DNA from: Allotamlana fucoidanivorans
Lineage (GTDB): Bacteria > Bacteroidota > Bacteroidia > Flavobacteriales > Flavobacteriaceae
NCBI RefSeq assembly: GCF_045788535.1
Contig: NZ_CP074074.1
Location: 3,968,001-4,032,000, forward strand
DNA: 64,000 nucleotides
Reading direction: 5' to 3'
Position numbers and translations under genes: made by a program. The notes under the pieces were generated by a model. That model was not told the origin of the DNA and did no database searches. It saw nothing but the letters and a program-made list of their open reading frames with translations. Positions 36,797 to 43,901 of the stretch are shown in pieces; within the stretch, counting starts at the first letter, position 1; every line of letters starts with the position of its first letter.

Positions 36797-36822
36797 ATTT
36801 AATCAAACCAACCAAAAAAACG

Positions 36823-38100
36823 TTATGCAAACTTCAACTTCTTATTCGCCGCTTCCGTTTTTAAATTCATCTTTTTATATGCTTTGACCACTGTTATTTT
36901 CATTAATATTGAAACTATTAATGCTATAACAAATAAGCCAGCAAATACATGTAATGTTGTATCTAATGATCCTGTGGCATTTTTTACCATGTCATAAATA
37001 GTAGGACCTACTACACCTGCTAATCCCCAAGCGGCCAATACCATACCATGAATGGCTCCCAATTGTTTTGTTCCAAACAAATCACCCAAGAAAGCGGGCA
37101 ATGTAGCAAAACCACCACCATACATAGTAATTACGGTAAATAATACAATTAAGAACGCTAGTTCCATTGTAATTTCTGGTAAGAAATAAAAGGCTAATAT
37201 TTGAAATCCGAAGAAAATAATAAAGGTATTGGCTCTACCAAGATAATCAGAAAGTGTAGACCACATAATTCTTCCTAAACCATTAAACACCCCTATTAAA
37301 CCAACTATACCCGCAGCTTCCATTGGTGTATAATTTAGTTTTTCCTGCATCATTGGGCTCGCGGCCGAAATAATAGCAATACCACAAGAAATATTAATAA
37401 ACATCATAATCCAGATATAATAAAAACGTGGTGTTTTAAGAGACGCGTTAGCATCAATATTAGCCATATCGGCTTTAATGGTTTTCCCTTCACCAGGTTT
37501 AAATCCTTCTGGCATATACCCTTCTGGAGGTCTTTCAATATATCTTGCTGAAGATAAAATTAAAATCATATAAATAATACCTAGAATATAAAATGCGTTT
37601 GAAACACCAACAGAATCAAACAAAGATTGCATTACTGGGCCAAATATTAAGGCCGCAAAACCAAAGCCCATGATAGCCATACCAGTTGCCAATCCTCTTC
37701 TGTCTGGAAACCATTTTACTAACGTACTTACAGGAGTGATATACCCTAGACCTAAACCAATGCCTCCTATCACACCGTAACATAAATAGAACAAGGTTAA
37801 TGATTCCAGTTGAACCGCGAACCCTGATCCTAAAATTCCAAAACCGTAAAATAATCCTGCTGTAGTTCCGCTTACTTTCGGCCCTACTTTCTCAACCCAT
37901 CGTCCTAAAAAGGCTGCTGAAAGCCCCAGTAGTAAGATGGCTATTTTAAAAGCCCATTTTATAACACTTCCATCTACATCAAAAACATCTTTAACAGGGT
38001 TTGTCATAACAGAGTATGCATAAACAGAACCTATTGAAATATGTATTCCTACCGCAGAGGCAGCAATTAGCCATCTATTTTTTAGTTTTTTAGTTTTCAT
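36823..38100 (-). CDS. MFS transporter, oxalate/formate antiporter (OFA) family
   Basis: A 425-residue protein with twelve hydrophobic helices and the OFA-type opening RWLIAASAVGIHISIGSVYAYSVMTNP, followed by the MFS A-motif-like segment FLGRWVEKVGPK and GxGLGYITPVSTLVKWFPDRRGLATG in helix 4-5. OFA members exchange oxalate, formate or other monocarboxylates. As the third gene of a pflB-pflA-MFS operon (38 bases after pflA) it most likely exports formate, or moves lactate or pyruvate; the substrate is inferred from context, not sequence. FocA, the usual formate channel partner of Pfl, is absent here. Confidence 0.85.
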   Translation of the reverse strand: MKTKKLKNRWLIAASAVGIHISIGSVYAYSVMTNPVKDVFDVDGSVIKWAFKIAILLLGLSAAFLGRWVEKVGPKVSGTTAGLFYGFGILGSGFAVQLESLTLFYLCYGVIGGIGLGLGYITPVSTLVKWFPDRRGLATGMAIMGFGFAALIFGPVMQSLFDSVGVSNAFYILGIIYMILILSSARYIERPPEGYMPEGFKPGEGKTIKADMANIDANASLKTPRFYYIWIMMFINISCGIAIISAASPMMQEKLNYTPMEAAGIVGLIGVFNGLGRIMWSTLSDYLGRANTFIIFFGFQILAFYFLPEITMELAFLIVLFTVITMYGGGFATLPAFLGDLFGTKQLGAIHGMVLAAWGLAGVVGPTIYDMVKNATGSLDTTLHVFAGLFVIALIVSILMKITVVKAYKKMNLKTEAANKKLKFA

Positions 38101-38138
38101 AATTTCATTAATTTTCGATGTTGTTTAGAACATCTTAT

Positions 38139-38912
38139 TTAGTTAACCTTTACTTCTTTGAAGTAGTTTTTCAATATATTAACTGCTCCTTGAAGTTCTT
38201 CATCTGTATTTTCACGAGCATCTTTCAATTGATAATCCCAACCAAGGGTATCCCATTTATGAATCCCTAATTTATGATACGGTTGAATTTCAATTTTCTC
38301 TATAGTTTTATAATCTTTAAAATATTCACCTAGTGCGTGTAATAATTCTGGTTTGTTTGTAATCTCTGGAATTAAAACATACCGCAACCACATTGTTTTT
38401 CCTGATTGCTCTCTATGTTTTGCAAAATTGAATGTGGTTTCTTTATTACGCTGCCCAGTAATGTATTCATACCCTTCCTCTGTCATGTGCTTAATATCTA
38501 GCATAACCAAATCTGCATACTCATCAAGCAATTCAACAGCAAAGTGATTTAAAAGTCTACCGTTGGTATCAATATTAGTATGAATACCTTCTTCCTTTAA
38601 TCGTTTAAAAAAAGGAATTAACTCCTTTGATTGCAGCAAAGGTTCTCCTCCCGAAACTGTTACACCTCCTTTTCTTCCAAAGTAAGGCTTCATCTTTACG
38701 GCCCGCTGTACTAAATCTTCAATATGGTATTCCTGCCCTCCTGTTGTATCAATTGTATCAGGGTTATGGCAGTACAAGCATTTTAATTTACAACCTTGTA
38801 AAAAAATTACAAATCTAATACCTGGACCATCGTGAGTTCCAAAGGACTCAATAGAGTGAACCCTTAATGTGTTGTCTTGAGTTTTGATAATATTCGTTTT
38901 TAAAATTAGCAT
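38139..38912 (-). CDS. pflA: pyruvate formate-lyase activating enzyme
   Basis: A 257-residue radical-SAM enzyme that makes the glycyl radical in PflB. The motif C41-x3-C45-x2-C48 lies in FLQGCKLKCLYCHNPDT, followed by GGQEYHIEDLVQRAVKMKPYF and VTVSGGEPLLQ, the SAM-binding GGE. The start ATG at 38912 adds about 16 residues before the usual beginning (LRVHSIESFGTHDGPGIR); no closer in-frame ATG exists. The ATG sits inside the base of a 16-bp hairpin that spans the gap to pflB, 55 bases wide, so translation of pflA may be restrained. Confidence 0.95.
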   Translation of the reverse strand: MLILKTNIIKTQDNTLRVHSIESFGTHDGPGIRFVIFLQGCKLKCLYCHNPDTIDTTGGQEYHIEDLVQRAVKMKPYFGRKGGVTVSGGEPLLQSKELIPFFKRLKEEGIHTNIDTNGRLLNHFAVELLDEYADLVMLDIKHMTEEGYEYITGQRNKETTFNFAKHREQSGKTMWLRYVLIPEITNKPELLHALGEYFKDYKTIEKIEIQPYHKLGIHKWDTLGWDYQLKDARENTDEELQGAVNILKNYFKEVKVN

Positions 38913-38948
38913 CCGAAAATTAAGCTTTTAAACTTAATTTTCAGATGC
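38909..38948 (-). promoter_or_regulatory. intercistronic hairpin between pflB and pflA
   Basis: Arms GCATCCGAAAATTAAG and CTTAATTTTCAGATGC pair over 16 positions (15 Watson-Crick, one G-U) with an 8-base loop. The pflA start codon lies in the stem. There is no clean T run after it on the minus strand, so it is more likely an mRNA-stability or translation element than a full terminator. Confidence 0.7.
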
Positions 38949-38967
38949 ATTCAAAATATTAATAAAA

Positions 38968-41193
38968 CTACATGGATTCGTGGAAAGAACGTGTAATAAC
39001 TTCCATTTGCTGCTCTCTTGTTAATCTAACAAAGTTTACAGCGTAACCAGAAACACGAATGGTTAATTGAGGATACTCTTCTGGGTGCTCCATAGCATCC
39101 ATTAAAGTTTCTCTGTTTAGCACATTCACATTTAAGTGCTGTGCTTTTCTAGTGAAATAACCATCAATTATAGACACTAAATTTTCAATTCTATCAGTTT
39201 CATCAGATCCTAAAGATTTTGGTACCATTGAAAAGGTATTTGAAATACCATCTAAAGAATTTCTATAATCAATTTTAGATACTGAGTTTAAAGATGCTAT
39301 AGCACCATTACAATCACGACCGTGCATTGGGTTTGCGCCTGGAGCAAAAGGAATACCATTGGCTCTACCATCTGGTGTAGCTCCTGTTTTCTTACCATAA
39401 GACACGTTTGATGTAATAGTTAATACAGATAGTGTAGGCTCTGCATCTTTATAAACTGGTAATTGTTTAAGCTCGTTATTAAAATCGGCAACGGCATTAG
39501 CAGCTAAAGCATCTACTCTATCATCATCATTACCATATTTAGGGAACTCGCCTTCAATTTTAAATTCTACAGATAAACCTTCTTCGTTTCTAATTGGTTT
39601 TACTTTAGCATATTTAATAGCTGACAATGAATCGGCCACAATTGATAAACCAGCAATACCGTAAGCTATGTTAATACTTGGGTTAGTATCTATTAAAGAC
39701 ATTTGCGCTTTTTCATAGTAGTACTTATCATGCATGTAGTGAATAATGTTCATAGAATCATTATAAACTCTTGCCACCTGCTTCATGGCAATTTTAAAGT
39801 TAGCCATAACTTTATCAAAGTCTAAGTACTGGCCTTCTAAAGGTTCAATACCTTCCACCATTAATGTTCCTGTATTTTCACAACGACCACCATTAATAGC
39901 TAACAATAACGTTTTTGCTAAGTTTGTTCTAGCCCCAAAGAACTGAATAGATTTACCTAAACTTTGGTAAGACACACAACATGCTATACCATAATCATCA
40001 GAACCACGCTCAGCTCTCATTAAGTTATCATTTTCAAACTGAATTGAAGAGGTGTCAATAGCTACTTTAGCACAGAAATCTTTAAAATTTTGCGGCAATT
40101 CTTGTGACCAAAGTACGGTCATATTTGGTTCTGGAGATGGCCCTAAGTTATAAAGTGTGTTTAAGAAACGGAAGGAAGTTTTAGTTACTTTAGTTCTTCC
40201 ATCTTCAAACATCCCACCAATAGCTTCAGTAACCCAAGTAGGGTCTCCTGCAAAAATCTCATCGTAAGCACTCATTCTTAAGTGACGCACCATACGTAAT
40301 TTCATCACGAACTGGTCAATGTACTCTTGTGCTTCTTCTTCGGTAATCAGACCTTCTTTTAAATCATTCTCAATATAGATATCTAAAAATGTAGACACAT
40401 TACCTAAAGACATGGCTGCACCATCTTGTTCTTTAACAGCAGCTAAATACGCCATGTAAGTCCATTGCACGGCTTCACGAGCGTTTTCGGCAGGACGACT
40501 TAAATCTAAATCGTACTTAGCACCTAATTCAAGCATATCCTTCAATGCTTTTATTTGCTCTGACACTTCTTCACGTAAACGAATAACAGATTCTGTCATT
40601 GGCCCTGTGATATTTTCTAAATCCGCTTTTTTGTTTTCAATCAAAAAGTTGATGCCATATAATGCTACACGACGGTAATCACCAATAATTCTACCTCTAG
40701 CGTAGTTATCTGGCAGTCCTGTTAAGAACCCTAATGAGCGGTATTTTCTTATCTCAGAAGTATATGCATCAAAAACACCATCATTATGGGTTTTTACATA
40801 TTTAGAGAACAGTTCAGTTAAATTTTCATTTGGTTTAACACCGTGTTCTGATAACGCTTTTTGTACCACTTTAAAACCACCAAATGGTTTCATGGCACGT
40901 TTTAATAACTCATCGGTTTGTAATCCTACAATAACTTCATTCTCCTTATCTATATACCCAGCAGCAAAAGCACTTACCGTTGAAATAGTATCTGTATCAA
41001 CTGCACGAACGCCATTGCGATCTCTTTCTTCTTTGGTTGCAACTTTACAAACTTCCCATACTTTATTAGTTCGGTCACTTGGTCCTACTAAAAAGCTGTA
41101 ATCTCCGTAATATGGTGTAATGTTATTAAATACGAAATCTCTAACATTGACTTGTTCAGTCCAAACACCGCCTTTAAATTGTTTTACTTCCAT
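38968..41193 (-). CDS. pflB: formate C-acetyltransferase (pyruvate formate-lyase)
   Basis: A 741-residue glycyl-radical enzyme converting pyruvate and CoA to acetyl-CoA and formate without oxygen. The twin catalytic cysteines are C405-C406 in ACCVSYQ and the radical glycine is G716 in RVSGYAVNF, both at the positions expected for true PflB rather than a diol dehydratase or choline lyase. It opens the pflB-pflA-MFS operon. Upstream are a TACCTTTG -7 box and an FNR-type dyad. Such an enzyme implies a fermentative mode under low oxygen, unusual but known in Flavobacteriaceae. Confidence 0.97.
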   Translation of the reverse strand: MEVKQFKGGVWTEQVNVRDFVFNNITPYYGDYSFLVGPSDRTNKVWEVCKVATKEERDRNGVRAVDTDTISTVSAFAAGYIDKENEVIVGLQTDELLKRAMKPFGGFKVVQKALSEHGVKPNENLTELFSKYVKTHNDGVFDAYTSEIRKYRSLGFLTGLPDNYARGRIIGDYRRVALYGINFLIENKKADLENITGPMTESVIRLREEVSEQIKALKDMLELGAKYDLDLSRPAENAREAVQWTYMAYLAAVKEQDGAAMSLGNVSTFLDIYIENDLKEGLITEEEAQEYIDQFVMKLRMVRHLRMSAYDEIFAGDPTWVTEAIGGMFEDGRTKVTKTSFRFLNTLYNLGPSPEPNMTVLWSQELPQNFKDFCAKVAIDTSSIQFENDNLMRAERGSDDYGIACCVSYQSLGKSIQFFGARTNLAKTLLLAINGGRCENTGTLMVEGIEPLEGQYLDFDKVMANFKIAMKQVARVYNDSMNIIHYMHDKYYYEKAQMSLIDTNPSINIAYGIAGLSIVADSLSAIKYAKVKPIRNEEGLSVEFKIEGEFPKYGNDDDRVDALAANAVADFNNELKQLPVYKDAEPTLSVLTITSNVSYGKKTGATPDGRANGIPFAPGANPMHGRDCNGAIASLNSVSKIDYRNSLDGISNTFSMVPKSLGSDETDRIENLVSIIDGYFTRKAQHLNVNVLNRETLMDAMEHPEEYPQLTIRVSGYAVNFVRLTREQQMEVITRSFHESM

Positions 41194-41241
41194 TTTTTTA
41201 TGTATTAATATTTTGAAAAAATCCGTTTTATTTTACACTTA

Positions 41242-41249
41242 CAAAGGTA
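41242..41249 (-). promoter_or_regulatory. -7 promoter box of pflB
   Basis: TACCTTTG on the minus strand fits TAnnTTTG and predicts transcription from about 41238, leaving a leader of some 45 bases. The rest of the 41194-41568 gap contains the dyad at 41271 and otherwise A/T-rich sequence; no clear box was found for the divergent acyl-CoA ligase gene. Confidence 0.6.
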
Positions 41250-41270
41250 GACTCGGATAAAGAAAATAAA

Positions 41271-41286
41271 ACTGACAAAAGTCAGT
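41271..41286. promoter_or_regulatory. FNR-like dyad upstream of pflB
   Basis: ACTGAC-AAAA-GTCAGT is a perfect palindrome with four central bases. Its inner 14 bases have the same 5-4-5 layout and TGA core as the Crp/Fnr consensus TTGAT-N4-ATCAA. Its centre is about 40 bp upstream of the start predicted from the -7 box, the place of a class II activator site. Confidence 0.6.
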
Positions 41287-41568
41287 AAACCACTGATTTT
41301 AAAAGTTTTTCATTTTAAAATAATTACGAAAACGTTTGAAATTTTACATCCAATTAACAATTACTTAACACTTTTAACTGAACTACTATGAAAAGGAAAA
41401 AATTTTAAGAATTTAATAAAACATTATGAGATTTTTTTAGGTAAAAATTAAGATATTCGTAAAAATTATAAAAAACACTACTAAATCTTTATACCTTCTT
41501 TTATCAGTTTATTTGAAAATCTTATTTAATTTCATAATTTGCAATACAGCAAAACATATTAATAGCTA

Positions 41569-43347
41569 ATGATAGAAATAACTAGACTTTTTGATTTTCC
41601 TTACTATCAACTCGAAAATAAGCCTAATGAAGCTGCTTTGGTAACAAAGTATGACGGTGAATGGATTAAAACCTCTACTCAAGAATATATTGATAAAGCG
41701 AATGCTATAAGCAGGGCGCTTTTAAAATTAGGTGTAAAAAAGGACGATAAAATAGCAGTTATTTCATCAACAAACAGAACCGAATGGAATATAGTTGATG
41801 TTGGCGTGCTTCAACTTGGCGCGCAAAATGTTCCTATTTATCCAACAATTTCCCCTGATGATTATGCGTATATACTTAATCATAGTGAATCTATTTATTG
41901 CTTTGTTTCCGATGCAGAAGTGTTAGAAAAAGTAAATAAGGTAAAAGCTAAAACCAAATTAAAAGACGTTTACTCCTTTGATGAAATTAAAGGCTGTAAG
42001 CACTATTCTGAATTATTAGATTTAGGCAAAGACACAGATAATCAAGAGGCTGTAGAAACCAGAAAAAGAGAAGTAAAATCTACAGATTTAGCTACTATTA
42101 TCTATACCTCAGGAACCACTGGAAAAGCCAAAGGTGTTATGCTTTCGCACTGGAATATTACAAGTAATGTTTTAGACAGTGTTCCAAGAGTACCCCTTAG
42201 AGGGTCTGAAACCAGAGTGCTAAGCTTTCTACCTATTTGTCACATTTTTGAGCGGGTTTTAATTTATGTTTATCAGCATGCAGGCACCTCAATTTACTAT
42301 GCCGAAGCTCTTGATAAAATTGGTGAAAATGCCAAAGAGATAAAGCCAAACCTTATGAGTGTTGTGCCTAGACTTCTTGAAAAAGTTTATGATAAAATCA
42401 TGGCTAAGGCGGCCGAGCTATCTGGCATAAAAAAAATGCTGTTCTACTGGGCTGTTAATTTAGGGGAACATTGGGAACCTTACAAAAAAAATGGTGCTTG
42501 GTACGAGTTCAAATTAGGTATAGCAAATAAGCTCATTTTTAGTAAGTGGCGCGAAGCTCTCGGCGGAGAACTTTACACAATGGTATCTGGAAGTGCTCCT
42601 TTACAACCTAGATTAGCCAGAATATTTGGAGCTGCTGGTATGCTTGTTATGGAGGGCTATGGCCTAACAGAGACGTCGCCTGTAATATCCGTAGGGTATT
42701 ACAACGACAATATGTATAAGGTAGGTACAGTAGGAAAGCCTATTCGCAATGTTCAAGTAAAAATAGCAGACGATGGTGAAATTTTGATTAAGGGTCCTAA
42801 TGTTATGTTAGGGTATTACAAGGATCCTGAAAAAACAGCTTCTGTCATGACAGGCGACTATTTTCACACAGGAGATAAAGGCGAAATTGATGCCGACGGT
42901 TTTTTAAAAATTACAGGACGCAAAAAAGAAATGTTTAAAACGTCTGGCGGAAAATACGTAATTCCTACGCTTCTTGAAAATGAATTAAAACAATCTCGCT
43001 TTATAGAACAAGTCATGGTCATTGGTGAGGGTGAAAAAATGCCTGCTGCCCTAATACAAGTTAACTTTGAATTTGTGCATGAATGGGTAGAGCGCAAACA
43101 CCATCCCATTGAAGACTCTCATGACGCTATTTCAAACTCAGAAATTGTGCAAAAAAGAATTCAGCAAGAAATAGACAAATGCAACACGAAATTTGGAAAA
43201 TGGGAACAAATAAAATTATTCCGATTAACTCCTGAAGTATGGTCAATAGATTCAGGACACCTTACGCCTACCTTGAAAATGCGGCGGTCAATTATTCTAG
43301 AAAAATATAAAGACCTTATTGAAGACATTTACCGTCCCGTTTCATAA
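41569..43347 (+). CDS. fadD: long-chain fatty acid-CoA ligase
   Basis: A 592-residue member of the AMP-forming acyl-CoA ligase superfamily, long-chain (FAA1-like) branch, which activates fatty acids with ATP and CoA. The P-loop-like motif TSGTTGKAKG is at 180-189; YGLTETSPV and GDKGEIDADGFLKITGRKKE form the adenylation A5 and A7/A8 motifs; the C-terminal lysine-bearing region ends the protein. It contains the insert WAVNLGEHWEPYKKNG seen in the long-chain branch. It precedes the marR-fadNAE operon in the same direction but is separated by a promoter and operator, so it is a separate unit feeding the same pathway. Confidence 0.92.
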   Translation: MIEITRLFDFPYYQLENKPNEAALVTKYDGEWIKTSTQEYIDKANAISRALLKLGVKKDDKIAVISSTNRTEWNIVDVGVLQLGAQNVPIYPTISPDDYAYILNHSESIYCFVSDAEVLEKVNKVKAKTKLKDVYSFDEIKGCKHYSELLDLGKDTDNQEAVETRKREVKSTDLATIIYTSGTTGKAKGVMLSHWNITSNVLDSVPRVPLRGSETRVLSFLPICHIFERVLIYVYQHAGTSIYYAEALDKIGENAKEIKPNLMSVVPRLLEKVYDKIMAKAAELSGIKKMLFYWAVNLGEHWEPYKKNGAWYEFKLGIANKLIFSKWREALGGELYTMVSGSAPLQPRLARIFGAAGMLVMEGYGLTETSPVISVGYYNDNMYKVGTVGKPIRNVQVKIADDGEILIKGPNVMLGYYKDPEKTASVMTGDYFHTGDKGEIDADGFLKITGRKKEMFKTSGGKYVIPTLLENELKQSRFIEQVMVIGEGEKMPAALIQVNFEFVHEWVERKHHPIEDSHDAISNSEIVQKRIQQEIDKCNTKFGKWEQIKLFRLTPEVWSIDSGHLTPTLKMRRSIILEKYKDLIEDIYRPVS

Positions 43348-43388
43348 AATTCTCTAAAGGTTTTTTACAGCATTTTTTATGATGTTTT

Positions 43389-43424
43389 AGTAAAATTTGT
43401 TATGCGCGCATAACAAATTTTACT
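43389..43424. promoter_or_regulatory. perfect 36-bp palindrome, candidate MarR operator
   Basis: The half-site AGTAAAATTTGTTATGCG is followed without a spacer by its exact reverse complement, giving 18 + 18 bases with GCGC at the centre. It ends on the first base of the marR -7 box. A palindrome this long and exact next to a MarR-family gene is the expected form of its autoregulatory operator; if transcribed from upstream it would also fold as a hairpin. Confidence 0.8.
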
Positions 43425-43431
43425 ATATTTG
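43424..43431 (+). promoter_or_regulatory. -7 promoter box of marR-fadNAE
   Basis: TATATTTG matches TAnnTTTG. Transcription from about 43435 would give a leader of only some 12 bases before the ATG at 43447. A TTG inside the palindrome (43397-43399) lies 24 bases upstream, slightly long for a -33 element. Binding of a repressor to the palindrome would cover the promoter. Confidence 0.65.
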
Positions 43432-43446
43432 AGAAAATCAACTAAA

Positions 43447-43890
43447 ATGAAAGATAAAACCATAGATTACATGCTACGCACCACATGGCTGGCAGTACAA
43501 AAAATGTATAATGAAGAAGCCGCCAAATTTGACAGCACCATGGCCACAGGTTTTACACTTTTAAGCATTGATCCTGAAAAAGGAACGCCATCTACAGCAT
43601 TAGGACCTAAAATGGGCATGGAAGCGACAAGCTTATCAAGAATATTAAAGGCAATGGAGAAAAGAGGACTCATTGAACGAAAACCAAACCCCGAAGACGG
43701 GCGTGGTGTTCTCATCTGTTTAACCCCATTTGGTCTTGAAAAAAGAGATCTTTCCAGAGAACGTGTACTCACTTTTAATGATGCTATTAAGCAACATGTA
43801 TCTGAAGAGCAATTAGCACATTTTTATGACGTTTCTGAAGTTATTTTAGATAGAGTTTGTAACAAAAAAATATACAATCAAAACGATTAG
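43447..43890 (+). CDS. MarR family transcriptional regulator
   Basis: A 147-residue winged-helix regulator: an N-terminal dimerisation helix (YMLRTTWLAVQKMYNEEAAKF), HTH with LGPKMGMEATSLSRILKAMEKRGLIERKPN, and the wing with the conserved DGRG (NPEDGRGVLICLTPFG). The frame is open six codons further up to a TTG at 43429, but that codon lies inside the -7 box, so ATG 43447 is taken as the start. It is 11 bases before fadN in the same transcript, so it probably represses its own fatty-acid oxidation operon; acyl-CoA or free fatty acid is the likely inducer. Confidence 0.92.
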   Translation: MKDKTIDYMLRTTWLAVQKMYNEEAAKFDSTMATGFTLLSIDPEKGTPSTALGPKMGMEATSLSRILKAMEKRGLIERKPNPEDGRGVLICLTPFGLEKRDLSRERVLTFNDAIKQHVSEEQLAHFYDVSEVILDRVCNKKIYNQND

Positions 43891-43901
43891 TAAAACACAA
43901 C

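Noticed and set aside
43429..43446. Upstream TTG start for the MarR gene
   Set aside because: The TTG lies within the TATATTTG promoter box, so it would not be in the transcript.
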